Assembly (NCBI GenBank): GCA_945787295.1
Contig: CALZHQ010000024.1
Span: 1-64,000, forward strand
DNA: 64,000 bases
Direction of reading: 5' to 3'
Source: an uncultured Desulfuromonadales bacterium
GTDB taxonomy: Bacteria > Desulfobacterota > Desulfuromonadia > Desulfuromonadales > Geopsychrobacteraceae
How positions within the stretch are numbered: the first letter of the stretch is position 1; every line of letters starts with the position of its first letter. The notes under the pieces were generated by a model. The model did not search any database. It saw only the letters and a list, made by a program, of their open reading frames with translations, and had not been told where the DNA came from. Made by a program: the position numbers and the translations under genes. This document shows positions 18,101-26,305 of this stretch, in pieces.

Positions 18101-19765
18101 GATCACCTGTTGAGTACTTTTTTACTGCTTCTAATCTTCAATTCTCATAAAAATGATTTTCAAGATTTCAAAGACTTATCACGAATATTAAATTCCATAT
18201 TAATTAATATTGCGAAGATCCGCACCCTTGCGGCTAAGGCTGGCTACCAGGTGGACAATTTTTTGCAGCGCCTCGATGCAGGACCGGAACCTGAACCGGT
18301 TCTCCCTGCAGCTACAGGAGGCGATTTTGCTATGAAAATTCTGTTTGTCACACCGGAAGCAACTCCATTTGCTAAAACAGGTGGCCTTGCTGATGTTGCC
18401 GGCTCCCTGCCACGAGCCTTGCGGCAACTCGGTCATGATGTGCGTGTGGTCCTGCCCTGCCACCGTTCTGCGGAGCGGAGCGGTATCAGTTTACGCAAAG
18501 GCCGCAAGAGCGTCGAGATTAACCTCGAAGGAAAAAACTACCGCGGCAGCCTGAAGCAGACATCCTGCGATGGCGTCCCGTTCTGGTTTATCGATTGCCC
18601 GGAGTTTTTCGACCGCGAGCCCCTTTACGGAACCGCCGACGGCGACTACCCTGACAACAGCCTGCGGTTTGGCTTTTTCTCACGCGCAGTGCTGGAAATG
18701 ATCAAGCGTCTCGACTTCCGACCGGACGTTATCCATCTGCACGATTGGCAGACCAGCTTCATCCCGGTCCTGCTGCGGACCGAATATCGCCACAATCCGT
18801 TTTTCGGCAATATTGCCACCCTGCTGACCATTCATAATCTCGGCTATCAGGGAATATTTCCCCAGGAGATTATCCGCCAACTGCGGCTGGATGAGAAGGT
18901 GGCCACCGCGAAAGGGATGGAATATTTCGGCAACCTGTCAGTCCTTAAAGGTGGCATCAACTACGCTGACGTCATCAATACGGTTTCGCCAACCTATTGT
19001 GAAGAGATCCAGGCTCCCGAGCAGGGGCATGGTTTCGACGGAATACTGCGCGATCGTGCCGAAGACCTGCACGGCATCATCAATGGACTCGATGCACTGC
19101 CTACAGCCTTCACTGCAGAGAATCTCAACGGCAAACGGGCCTGCAAGCGACTGCTGCAAAAACAGCTGGGTCTGGAAATCCGGCACGATGTGCCGATTGT
19201 TGCCGTCATCAGTCGCCTTGACAAACAGAAAGGGATCGACCTGATCGAGCAAGCCTGGCCGCAACTGATGGAGCGCGATATTCAATTTGTCCTGCTCGGT
19301 TCAGGCAATCGTGAAGCAACGGCCTTCTGGCGCGAACAACAACAGCAAAGGCCACAGCAGGTTTCCATCAACCTGACCTTTGATGAAGGACTGTCGCGGC
19401 GGATTTATGCCGCCAGCGACATGCTGCTGGTGCCGAGCCTTTACGAGCCTTGTGGCCTGACCCAGATGATCGCCCTGCACTACGGGGCCCTGCCGATCGT
19501 CCGCAAAACTGGCGGACTGGCCGACACGGTTATCGACGCAAATGACAGTCCCAGAAGTGGCTACGGTTTCCTGTTTGAGAATTCGACCCCGGCTGAGATG
19601 CTTGAGGCAATTGATCGCGCGTTGATTATCTACCCACAGCGCAGCCGCTGGCTGACTTTGGTTAAACGTGGCATGACCCAGGACTTCAGCTGGACCAATT
19701 CAGCATCCCAGTACCACGAACTCTATACCAAGGCTCGAAATTATCGGCAGATGCCTGCGGCCTAA
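15146..19765 (+). CDS. glgA: GH13-like amylase domain fused to glycogen synthase
   Basis: One uninterrupted 1539-codon frame. Residues 1-310 are an unassigned helical region. About 310-880 is a GH13 barrel with DVVTNH (region I), VIRFDAAMTL (II, nucleophile Asp), LLIAEAFW (III, acid/base Glu) and FVNFMSNPDE (IV, where the usual NHD reads NPD). About 900-1050 is an AT-rich variable stretch. Residues 1063-1539 are a full GT5 glycogen synthase: MKILFVTPEATPFAKTGGLADV, the KTGGL ADP-glucose loop, HLHDWQTSF, VISRLDKQKG and PSLYEPCGLTQM. The GlgA part is 477 residues, the length of free GlgA, and begins at an in-frame ATG with its own AGGAGG. Two products, or a real fusion, are both possible. The start follows galT by 3 bp; a second ATG is two codons later. 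Confidence 0.85.
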   Translation: MDMTDSFNKQLFPFGFHCGHSFWNRLHLTSHFRQSPQPTKTYLRQLIAEELRKAETDSLSAAELELLATINQVLRQIGRHFFQHRNCRINRQHLSADNVEMALPELEKTLQHFLQLFPALPIELQEVTPSGLLEKTEQQNNLNELVLELFILHTQSQNRAIKSAQMLFLSEERQLRQSCRYDLQLQQIDRALPELDDGTGQRPASLFARLLEPLQQGDSLQQQLQFLQQEWAAILPEELRARISSAIAIFEQEGIIPGFPGEPETIPLDPAFFADQEYANFTADLDWMPRTVLLAKSTYVWLQQLSRKYHRQIQRLDQIPDEELDDLANSGFSSLWLIGIWQRSKASLKIKNLCGQLQVAASAYAIDDYRIADDLGGDGALENLRHRCRHRGIDLACDVVTNHTGIESAWLREHPDWFIQASHPPYPGYRFTGPDLSESPDYAIQIEDGYYNHSEAAVVCRYQHRHTGEVRYLYHGNDGTHLPWNDTAQLNYLLPAVREAMIGLIIAVAKRFRVIRFDAAMTLAKRHFQRLWFPQPGGGEGVPSRSDYAMANEEFHRLFPIEFWRELVDRIREQAPDTLLIAEAFWLMEGYFVRTLGMHRVYNSAFMNMLKREENEKYRQTLKNILAFEPAILQRFVNFMSNPDEKPAIEQFGRDDKYFCVATMLATMPGLPMFGHGQIEGYQEKYGMEYLTPRWQEEVDQHLVARHQRQIFPLLRRRALFSGAEDFQLYDFVSEYGVEENVYAYSNRLSSQNVLILCNNSPHQITGRIGTPAQRSDNQEKNFVAACQLNLNGDFVIATDLSQRQQYLLPTGDIQQGGQLTLPPYASRVMTDFQTVTDSDGRWQTLWLRHVNSGRPNLFADHEALLIETVVRLGKDLLDIPRPDRSKRKTAQLCKQLVAEFESQALSHYSAQQMLKLFVRSNFNTENELSEKLIKEFINTARVDFLTEQNSHYNWLDRSFNQQGWRKLLKCNYYNEDDYFNQESFDHLLSTFLLLLIFNSHKNDFQDFKDLSRILNSILINIAKIRTLAAKAGYQVDNFLQRLDAGPEPEPVLPAATGGDFAMKILFVTPEATPFAKTGGLADVAGSLPRALRQLGHDVRVVLPCHRSAERSGISLRKGRKSVEINLEGKNYRGSLKQTSCDGVPFWFIDCPEFFDREPLYGTADGDYPDNSLRFGFFSRAVLEMIKRLDFRPDVIHLHDWQTSFIPVLLRTEYRHNPFFGNIATLLTIHNLGYQGIFPQEIIRQLRLDEKVATAKGMEYFGNLSVLKGGINYADVINTVSPTYCEEIQAPEQGHGFDGILRDRAEDLHGIINGLDALPTAFTAENLNGKRACKRLLQKQLGLEIRHDVPIVAVISRLDKQKGIDLIEQAWPQLMERDIQFVLLGSGNREATAFWREQQQQRPQQVSINLTFDEGLSRRIYAASDMLLVPSLYEPCGLTQMIALHYGALPIVRKTGGLADTVIDANDSPRSGYGFLFENSTPAEMLEAIDRALIIYPQRSRWLTLVKRGMTQDFSWTNSASQYHELYTKARNYRQMPAA
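18316..18334 (+). promoter_or_regulatory. Internal ribosome binding site for stand-alone GlgA
   Basis: AGGAGG at 18316-18321, 10-bp spacer, ATG at 18332. It is in frame with the long reading frame and lies exactly where GlgA homology begins. In the +1 frame the ATG overlaps a TGA (ATGA), the usual form of coupled stop/start, so an upstream one-base shift would split the fusion into two normal genes. Confidence 0.6.
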
Positions 19766-19767
19766 TA

Positions 19768-19825
19768 AACAAGTGAGAACTTAAAAAGGCTGCCCAATGG
19801 CAGCCTTTTTAAGTTCTCACTTGTT
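19768..19825. terminator. Perfect 27-bp bidirectional terminator hairpin
   Basis: The arm at 19768-19794 is the exact reverse complement of 19799-19825, with a CAAT loop. The central part is GGCTGCC/GGCAGCC followed by a T run, so it works as a terminator in both directions. The last codons and stop of the HNH gene are inside the right arm. Confidence 0.85.
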
Positions 19826-20110
19826 TTCCAAATATTGCAGATACTCTTCCCACTCCAGGGGCAACAGATTCTTTTTCCGGTTGTTGCAGTCTTTGCAGGC
19901 CGGCACGCAATTCCCTTTGTTGCTCCGTCCACCGCGAGCCAACGGCACCAGATGATCAAGAGTCAACTCTTTGGGAGACACCTCTTGTTCACAGTAGTGG
20001 CAGACCCCCTTGGCAATCTTGGCCTGCCACCAGTTCTGCTTACGCATGACCCGGGCTTTTTCCCGCTCGCGGCGGATGGTCGCATCATCGACCTCAATTT
20101 CAAAATCCAT
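19817..20110 (-). CDS. Small HNH endonuclease
   Basis: A 97-residue protein with an HNH nuclease core: CHYCEQEV, then TLDHLVPLARGGRSNKGNCVPACKDCNNRK. The paired CxxC motifs bind a structural zinc and the DH...N residues form the beta-beta-alpha metal site. The N-terminal third is charged and helical (REREKARVMRKQNW). Small free-standing HNH proteins of this type are common in chromosomes and their targets are mostly unknown; I see no restriction-modification or phage partner. The gene is convergent with the glycogen synthase fusion and its stop codon is embedded in the shared terminator. Confidence 0.85.
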   Translation of the reverse strand: MDFEIEVDDATIRREREKARVMRKQNWWQAKIAKGVCHYCEQEVSPKELTLDHLVPLARGGRSNKGNCVPACKDCNNRKKNLLPLEWEEYLQYLENK

Positions 20111-20227
20111 TATCCCCTTAACCTTTCAACCCCAGCGGTCTCGCGATTATTGCACATTTTTTCGAATTATGCGATCTTAGCGAGTTGCATTGCCTAAGTG
20201 ATTCAGTCCTCAATCAAGAGTTCATAT

Positions 20228-21577
20228 ATGAAAATTCTTATCATCGGCGCCGGCCAAGTCGGCTACTTTCTCTGCGATCGTTTGTCTCGCGAGGGACATG
20301 CCGTCACCCTGGTCGACCATGATGAAGTGACCATCGAACGGGCCCAGGACCGCCTGAACGTCCTCGGCGTCTGCGGCAACGGTGCCAGCGCCGAGACTCT
20401 CGAACAGGCCGGCATTAAAGACACCGAAATCTTTATTGCGGTCACCAATACCGATGAAGTCAACATCCTCGCCTGCCTGCTGGCCCGCGAATACCAAGTC
20501 AAAACCAGAGTTGCCAGGACCAAAAGCATCGAATATACCGGCAACAAGGCGATCCTCTCAAAGGAAAAACTCGGCATCGACCTGTTGATCAACCCGGAGG
20601 ATGCCGTTGCCGAAGAACTGTTCAAGCTGGCCTGCACCTCGCGGGCGTTTGACGTGGCTGAATTTGCCGAAGGGCAAATCCATTTCCAGGGCTTGCGGAT
20701 AACACCAGAAAGCCCGATCTGCGACTTAACCCTTGCCGAGCTGGGTGAGCTTCGTGGCATTTACCGTTTTGTTGTCGCCTCGATCAGCCGTGACAAGAAA
20801 ACCATTATCCCCCGTGGGGACGACATTATTCAGGCCGGGGACAAAATTTACATTTTTGCCCATCAGAATGAGCTGCCGGCGATCAACTACATGCTGCAGT
20901 CCCGGCGTACAGAGAGAAAAGCAACCCGCCGCGCCTTTATCCTCGGCGGTAGCCGGATTGGTTTCCAGATTGCCCAGAATATGGAGTCCGATTTCAATAC
21001 CAAGCTGATCGACAAGAAAGAAGGGCGTTGTTACAAACTGGCGGAGCAACTGAACAAGGCGGTCGTCATTCACGCCGAAGGGCTCGACTTGCATACTTTG
21101 CTCGATGAAGGACTGGAGGATGCGGATGTCTTTGTCGCGGTCACCGGCAATGACCAGACCAACATCCTCACCTGCCTGCTGGCCAAACAGCACTCCACGA
21201 AACGCACTCTGGCCCTGGTCAGTCAGCCGGAATTGATCGAACTTGCATCAGATTTGGGAATCGATGCCTGCGTATCACCACGCATGGCTGCAGCCAGCAC
21301 CATCCTCAAATTTGTTCGCCGCGGGGACATCATCTCCCTGACTGCAGTTGAGGACAGTGATTCGGAAGTCCTCGAGTTTGAGATCAAACAGGACAGTGGT
21401 CTGTTGAATATCCCGCTCAGCGAACTGCACTTCCCGCGCGGCGCAATTATCGGCGCGATCGTCCGCGGCAGCACCTATGAGATCCCGAACGGAGCGAGCC
21501 GGTTGAATAAAGGCGACCGGGTAGTCGTCTTTGCCCTGCCAGCTGCACTGCAGAAGGTTGAGAGGTTTTTTTCCTGA
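20228..21577 (+). CDS. trkA: Trk potassium uptake regulatory subunit TrkA
   Basis: Peripheral NAD-binding regulator of the TrkH channel. The 449 residues comprise two RCK-N/RCK-C pairs. The first Rossmann motif is IIGAGQVGYFLCDRLS with LVDHDE, the second ILGGSRIGFQIAQN with LIDKKEGR. NTDEVNILACLLA and GNDQTNILTCLLA are the matching NAD-fold strands, showing internal duplication. I chose the ATG at 20228 because the family's first residues, MKILIIGAG, start there; a longer reading from 20198 adds an unconserved leader. trkH begins on the base following its stop, so the subunits are translationally coupled. Confidence 0.93.
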   Translation: MKILIIGAGQVGYFLCDRLSREGHAVTLVDHDEVTIERAQDRLNVLGVCGNGASAETLEQAGIKDTEIFIAVTNTDEVNILACLLAREYQVKTRVARTKSIEYTGNKAILSKEKLGIDLLINPEDAVAEELFKLACTSRAFDVAEFAEGQIHFQGLRITPESPICDLTLAELGELRGIYRFVVASISRDKKTIIPRGDDIIQAGDKIYIFAHQNELPAINYMLQSRRTERKATRRAFILGGSRIGFQIAQNMESDFNTKLIDKKEGRCYKLAEQLNKAVVIHAEGLDLHTLLDEGLEDADVFVAVTGNDQTNILTCLLAKQHSTKRTLALVSQPELIELASDLGIDACVSPRMAAASTILKFVRRGDIISLTAVEDSDSEVLEFEIKQDSGLLNIPLSELHFPRGAIIGAIVRGSTYEIPNGASRLNKGDRVVVFALPAALQKVERFFS

Positions 21578-23023
21578 ATGAATCTGATCCTTACGCTGCG
21601 GATTCTCGGCGCCCTGCTCCTATATCTCGGCGGCACCCTGTTGTTTCCGATTCCCTTTTCACTCTTTTATCAGGATGGTGTCTGGCCAGCATTTATCTAC
21701 TCGGCACTGACCTGCTTCGGCGTTGGCGGCATTCTCTTTAGCTGCTGCCGAAGCTCAAAAGACCTTTCCGTTCGCGAAGGATTTGCCGTGGTCACTTTCG
21801 GCTGGACCTTCTTTGCCCTTTTCGGCGCTCTGCCCTATATCTTATCCGGAGCGATCCCGTCGCCACTCGACGCTTTTTTTGAGACCATGAGCGGCTTCAC
21901 CACCACCGGCTCGACCATCCTGACCGAAATCGAAGCCTTGCCGAAGAGCCTGCTGTTCTGGCGCTCGCTGACTCACTGGTTGGGCGGCATGGGGATCATC
22001 GTCCTGTCACTGGCAATTTTGCCGATGCTGGGAGTCGGTGGCATGCAGCTGTTCAAGGCAGAAGTCCCGGGACCGACAGCCGATCGTCTGCGGCCGCGAA
22101 TTCAGGATACGGCAAAACTGTTATGGGGCGTCTATCTGCTGCTGACGGCACTCGAGGCTTTGCTACTCATGCTCGGCGGAATGGGCTTTTTCGATGCGCT
22201 CTGCCACTCATTTGCCACCCTGGCGACCGGCGGCTTTTCGACCCGAAACGCTTCCATTGCCGCTTACGACAGCAGCTACATCGATGCGGTCGTCACCATT
22301 TTCATGGTTCTGGCCGGCGTCAATTTCACCCTGCATTTCCAGCTGCTGCGCGGCAGGTTGAGTGAGTTTCACCGCAACGAAGAATTCCGCTGCTATATCG
22401 GCCTGATCGTCGTCGCCACCGCTGTTATTGTCGGTTGCAACTGGTACTCCAGTACCTATCAGCAATTCGGCGAGAACTTCCGCTATTCCATATTCCAGGT
22501 CGCTTCAATCATCACCACCACCGGTTTCGGGACCGCCGACTACGAAGCCTGGCCGATTTTACCGCAGTACATCCTGGTGATGTTGATGTTTATCGGTGGT
22601 TGTGCCGGATCAACCGGTGGTGGCATGAAGGTCGCGCGCATCCTGCTGCTGTTCAAACATGCCCAGGTTCAGGTTTTCCGCCTCATCCATCCGCGGGCGA
22701 TCAGACTGGTCAAACTGGGTAACCGGCCGGTTGACAAAGAAGTGCTGCAGGCGATCCTCGGCTTCTTTGCGCTGTTTATCGGAATCTTTGTCTTTGCTTC
22801 TCTGCTGATGGCCGCGGCGGGGATGGACCTGGTCTCAGGCGGAGCTGCGGTGATTGCCTGCCTGGCGAACATCGGTCCCGGACTGGGAACAGTCGGGCCA
22901 GTCGACAATTTCGCTCACATCCCGAGTTTCGGCAAATCGGTTCTCATCGTCTGCATGCTGATGGGCCGGCTGGAATTATTCACCGTCCTGGTCCTGTTTT
23001 TTCCTTCCTTTTGGCGTAAATAA
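21578..23023 (+). CDS. trkH: Trk potassium transporter membrane subunit TrkH
   Basis: Inner-membrane K+ uptake channel, 481 residues, with about ten to twelve hydrophobic segments in a four-fold pore-loop arrangement. The selectivity-type turns can be seen as SGFTTTGST, LATGGFST, TTTGFGTADY and ANIGPGLGTVG. FETMSGFTTTGSTILTEIEALP and LGGMGIIVLSLAILPMLGVGGMQLFKAE are classic TrkH segments. Its ATG directly abuts the trkA stop. Together they give potassium uptake and osmotic adaptation gated by nucleotide binding to TrkA. Confidence 0.95.
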   Translation: MNLILTLRILGALLLYLGGTLLFPIPFSLFYQDGVWPAFIYSALTCFGVGGILFSCCRSSKDLSVREGFAVVTFGWTFFALFGALPYILSGAIPSPLDAFFETMSGFTTTGSTILTEIEALPKSLLFWRSLTHWLGGMGIIVLSLAILPMLGVGGMQLFKAEVPGPTADRLRPRIQDTAKLLWGVYLLLTALEALLLMLGGMGFFDALCHSFATLATGGFSTRNASIAAYDSSYIDAVVTIFMVLAGVNFTLHFQLLRGRLSEFHRNEEFRCYIGLIVVATAVIVGCNWYSSTYQQFGENFRYSIFQVASIITTTGFGTADYEAWPILPQYILVMLMFIGGCAGSTGGGMKVARILLLFKHAQVQVFRLIHPRAIRLVKLGNRPVDKEVLQAILGFFALFIGIFVFASLLMAAAGMDLVSGGAAVIACLANIGPGLGTVGPVDNFAHIPSFGKSVLIVCMLMGRLELFTVLVLFFPSFWRK

Positions 23024-23061
23024 TCAGCAAGTCCAACGACGTTTACTAAACAAAATGCGGA

Positions 23062-23094
23062 AAGGCCCGATCATCTAGACGACAATCGGGCCTT
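23062..23094. terminator. Hairpin between trkH and pgeF
   Basis: AAGGCCCGAT at 23062-23071 pairs with ATCGGGCCTT at 23085-23094, a perfect 10-bp stem. The following tract is TTCCCCCC rather than T rich, so terminator strength is uncertain. The remaining spacer to 23249 shows nothing else. Confidence 0.55.
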
Positions 23095-23249
23095 CCCCCC
23101 TCCGTAACCTGGGTAGGTAGTTTTTAAATTGTGTGGTGAGCATATCGACCAGTTCTGACAAAAACCTTAACGGGAACGCAAATAAGCAAAAATAATCGTT
23201 TTTCAGGCAAAAAAAAGGGCCGCTATTGCAACCCCTTTCGGAAACTCCT

Positions 23250-24041
23250 TTACGGAAGCTTGATAAACCCGAGCTGCCGCCCGGTCTTGCCATTATCGCG
23301 TCGATAGGAGAAAAAGGACTCTGGATGACAGCAGGTGCATTCTGCGGCCTGATCGATATGCTGCACACCCAAACCGGCCTGTTCCATCTGCAGGCGACAG
23401 CTGAGCGAGAGATCCAGCTGCCAATGGCCAAGCTTGGTCTCGGTAGAGATCTCATCCCAGAAGCCGCTGCCCTGGCGAAAGGCTTCGCGCACCGGTCGGT
23501 CGACCTCATACTTATGGGCCCCGATGCCTGGCCCGATGGCAGCCTGCAACTGCTCAGCCTCACAACCAAAATCCCTGCTCATTGTTTCTACCGTTTTTTG
23601 CAGAATTCCGTTAGCAGCCCCCCGCCAGCCGACATGCACAGCTGCGATCACTTTCTTCTCTCGATCCCAAAGCAACACCGGAAAACAGTCCGCAACCAAC
23701 ACGCCGATCATGATTGCCGGCTGATTGGTAATGATGGCGTCGACCTCAACCGAAAGAAAATGGGTCAGGTCGGGATTCGGCTCATCGATTACCAGCAGAT
23801 CCTTGCCGTGAACCTGTTTGACGGTCAGCAGCTGATGAGGCTGAAGATCAAAACTACGGGCCAATGTCGAACGGTTCCCCTCTACATTGGCCAGCAGGTC
23901 TTCCGTATTCAGGCCGAGGTTCAAGGAATTATAAGGAACGCGACTGACGCCTCCGTTACGGGTACTGAAGCCGGCGACGAAACCATCGGCCAGGCCGTTC
24001 GGTTGGAGATAGGAGAGCTTTCCTTTGCGTACAAGTTTCAT
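23250..24041 (-). CDS. pgeF: Peptidoglycan editing factor / multicopper-like YfiH protein
   Basis: A 263-residue protein of the YfiH/PgeF (DUF152, COG1496) family, whose E. coli member removes wrongly incorporated amino acids from muropeptide precursors; homologues act as purine nucleoside phosphorylases. Diagnostic segments are FSTRNGGVSRVPYNSLNLG, VADCFPVLLWD with the metal Cys, AAVHVGWRGAANGIL with the metal His, IGPGIGAHKYEV, and the C-terminal TCCHPESFFSYRRD. It lies 11 bp after rluD, an adjacency seen widely in bacteria (rluD-yfiH), so the two are probably one transcript. Confidence 0.92.
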   Translation of the reverse strand: MKLVRKGKLSYLQPNGLADGFVAGFSTRNGGVSRVPYNSLNLGLNTEDLLANVEGNRSTLARSFDLQPHQLLTVKQVHGKDLLVIDEPNPDLTHFLSVEVDAIITNQPAIMIGVLVADCFPVLLWDREKKVIAAVHVGWRGAANGILQKTVETMSRDFGCEAEQLQAAIGPGIGAHKYEVDRPVREAFRQGSGFWDEISTETKLGHWQLDLSLSCRLQMEQAGLGVQHIDQAAECTCCHPESFFSYRRDNGKTGRQLGFIKLP

Positions 24042-24052
24042 AACAGGCTCCG

Positions 24053-25045
24053 CTATATGCCCGATCCGGAAGGTTCCAGATCGGTATATTTTTGTTCAAG
24101 ATAGTCGATGATCGCTGCGAATTCTGGTGGCAACGCGGAAGAAAACTCCATAAATTCACCCGCGGTCGGGTGAACAAAGCCGAGCAACTGAGCGTGCAGC
24201 GCCTGCCCTGGCAACTTCTTTACCAACAACTGCAACTGTCGATCGGGCATATTTTTTACCCGATTGCGTCCACCATACAGGGGATCTCCCAACAGAGGCA
24301 AATTCATTTCGGAAAAATGCACCCGGATCTGGTGCGTGCGCCCGGTTTCCAATTGACACTCTATCAGACTTAAGCGATCAGCCTGGTAGCTTTTCAACAG
24401 TTTCCAGTGAGTCACGGCCCGCCTGCCCTGGCGAGTATTGCTGCTCATTTTTTTCCGCTGCAAATTATGGCGACCGATCGGCTGTTCGATGCGTCCGCTC
24501 AACCCTTTCGGCTGGCCGCAGATCAGCGCCAGGTAACGCCGCTTAACGCTGTGGGCTTTAAATTGAGTCGAAAGATGCTGATGACTCTGGTCGTTCTTGG
24601 TGACAACCAGCACTCCGGAGGTATCCTTGTCGATCCGGTGGACGATACCAGGTCGCAGCTCGCCACCGACACCCGCCAGATCGTCACAGTGGTGCAGCAA
24701 AGCATTCACCAGGGTTCCGGAAGCATGTCCGGCGGCCGGATGTACCACCATTCCAGCGGCTTTGTCAACCACGATCAGGTCTTTATCTTCGTAAAGGATT
24801 TTCAGGGGAAGTGCTTCAGGAAGTGCGGCGATCGGTTCCGGTTCGGGAAGGCAGACGTGGATCGACTCACCACCTTTTAATTTCTGGCTGGCTTTGGCGG
24901 GACGGCCTTCAAGGAGAACCTGCTGATTGCTGATCAGTTTTTTGACTTGAGAACGGCTCAGTTGCGGAAAACTTTCCGCCAGAAAGCAGTCGAGCCGCTC
25001 AACAGAACGGTCTTCGGGGTAAGTCAGCTGTCGCTGTTGTGTCAT
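24053..25045 (-). CDS. rluD: 23S rRNA pseudouridine synthase RluD
   Basis: Makes pseudouridines in helix 69 of 23S rRNA. The 330 residues contain an N-terminal S4 RNA-binding domain (VERLDCFLAESFPQLSRSQV, residues 15-75) and the RluA-type catalytic domain. The catalytic Asp is in HRIDKDTSGVLVVTK (residue 139). VDKAAGMVVHPAAGH, ETGRTHQIRVH and HAQLLGFVHP are further family signatures. The C-terminal extension EFAAIIDYLEQKY is typical of RluD. Its ATG directly follows the stop codon of the small upstream gene, with pgeF downstream. Confidence 0.93.
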   Translation of the reverse strand: MTQQRQLTYPEDRSVERLDCFLAESFPQLSRSQVKKLISNQQVLLEGRPAKASQKLKGGESIHVCLPEPEPIAALPEALPLKILYEDKDLIVVDKAAGMVVHPAAGHASGTLVNALLHHCDDLAGVGGELRPGIVHRIDKDTSGVLVVTKNDQSHQHLSTQFKAHSVKRRYLALICGQPKGLSGRIEQPIGRHNLQRKKMSSNTRQGRRAVTHWKLLKSYQADRLSLIECQLETGRTHQIRVHFSEMNLPLLGDPLYGGRNRVKNMPDRQLQLLVKKLPGQALHAQLLGFVHPTAGEFMEFSSALPPEFAAIIDYLEQKYTDLEPSGSGI

Positions 25046-25315
25046 CTACCAGATGGAGCTTTCTATTTTTCCGGCTTGCTTGATCATCACATCGACAATC
25101 GCTTTTTCATACAGATGCTCACGGTCCTGCATATCTGGAGAAACACGGGTATAAAAATGCTCACGCCCTTCATCAAGTTCTTCCCCCATCAACTCGAAGA
25201 TGCTGTCATTCTTAATCCCCTCGGTCACCTTATCCTGATTATACAGAGCAATATCAGAAACGATTGCCCGAGCCAAACGGAATGCGAGATCAGGATTTTC
25301 GACCAGTCTTGCCAT
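25046..25315 (-). CDS. Small conserved-looking protein of unknown function
   Basis: An 89-residue, charged and mainly helical protein: NPDLAFRLARAIVSDIALYNQDKV at the start and REHLYEKAIVDVMIKQA near the end. I do not recognise a domain. I start it at the ATG at 25315 because GGAGG lies 8-9 bp upstream; the open frame extends further, but that part has no start signal and reads like spacer. No membrane segment, cysteine motif or signal peptide. Its stop is contiguous with the rluD start, so it is the first gene of a three-gene operon with rluD and pgeF. TTGCTA/TAAACT with 17-bp spacing upstream could be the promoter. Confidence 0.7.
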   Translation of the reverse strand: MARLVENPDLAFRLARAIVSDIALYNQDKVTEGIKNDSIFELMGEELDEGREHFYTRVSPDMQDREHLYEKAIVDVMIKQAGKIESSIW

Positions 25316-25461
25316 AGTTAAAGCCTCCAGCCCCTTATGATGAAAGAAATCGTGGACAACGCCTACAATGTATGAGTTTATTAATACTTTTTCAAAATAG
25401 CAAGTAATATTCTTTATTTTTCCTAATTGAGCCCACTTAGAAAATGCTGCGGAAGGCGGGC

Positions 25462-26199
25462 TCAAGTATACTGCAGGCGTAAAAAACGCTGGAGTGCACC
25501 GTGATCACCACGATGTTCGCATGGCCAGTCAGCCTCTTCCCGCTCGACGATCCAGGTATCGACCAGAAAGGTCTTCATGCCGACTGCCGCAGCCGCCAAG
25601 TCATGGCTGGTATCATTGCCGACCATCAGGCAACGCTCGGGAGCAACCCCCAACACCGCGGCGATGTCCTGAAAATATCCGGCCTGCGGTTTACAGTAAT
25701 AACTGTTTTCGAAACTGGTCAGATGCTGAAAATCAATATCGCCAAGCGCCCCCCACTGCAAGCGGGCCTGAATCATGAATTCAGGAAAAACCGGGTTGGT
25801 CGCCAGGACCAGTGGCAGCTGCTGTGTATGGCATTCGGCGAGAATCTGCCGGGCCAGCGGAATCGGCCGCACCAGGCCCTGGAGCGAAGTCAGGCCGCTG
25901 GCGGCAAAACTTTTAAATGAATCGCGCAGCACCGTTTCAGGAATGGCCAATTGTTCCTGAAGAATGGCATAGATACGCTGCTCGTTGGTCATCTGCCCGT
26001 CACCAGAAAACTGGATCAAGCCGCGGATCGCGCCCCGCATCACCCGGGCAAACTTTCCCGGCGCGACGTAGTCCTGACAATGGGCAGCCAAACCCTCGAT
26101 ATAGAGCGGGATAAATTCTGCCATCTGCACCCGGAGCAGGGTCCCGTCAAGATCGAAAAGCACCGCCTCGATCGCAGCTTTGCCATTTGGTTGTTGCAT
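25462..26199 (-). CDS. HAD superfamily phosphatase
   Basis: A 245-residue haloacid dehalogenase-like hydrolase. Motif I AVLFDLDGTLLR contains the nucleophile and acid/base aspartates, motif II is LVLATNP, the motif III lysine is in YYCKPQAG, and motif IV is CLMVGNDTSHDLAAA with the metal aspartates. An alpha-helical cap (residues about 20-110) makes it a subclass I enzyme like phosphoglycolate phosphatase. The substrate is unknown. I use the ATG at 26199; a reading from a TTG at 26241 adds 14 residues without support. It is followed by a 146-bp spacer before the rluD operon. Confidence 0.82.
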   Translation of the reverse strand: MQQPNGKAAIEAVLFDLDGTLLRVQMAEFIPLYIEGLAAHCQDYVAPGKFARVMRGAIRGLIQFSGDGQMTNEQRIYAILQEQLAIPETVLRDSFKSFAASGLTSLQGLVRPIPLARQILAECHTQQLPLVLATNPVFPEFMIQARLQWGALGDIDFQHLTSFENSYYCKPQAGYFQDIAAVLGVAPERCLMVGNDTSHDLAAAAVGMKTFLVDTWIVEREEADWPCEHRGDHGALQRFLRLQYT

Positions 26200-26305
26200 A
26201 TAAAATAATCCGTGAGTCCGAAGCAGTTCGTTTATTTTCAATATCTTGTTTTATTTTTAGCACAGTGGGGCTACCGCTTCCAGCCTTTGTAGTGTTTCTA
26301 ATTAC

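Noticed and set aside
19817..20110. HNH gene as part of a restriction or homing system
   Set aside because: No methyltransferase, specificity subunit, intron, intein or phage gene is near it.
25316..25465. Upstream extension of the small gene before rluD
   Set aside because: The added 50 residues have no start signal and poor codon use, while GGAGG sits before the internal ATG at 25315.
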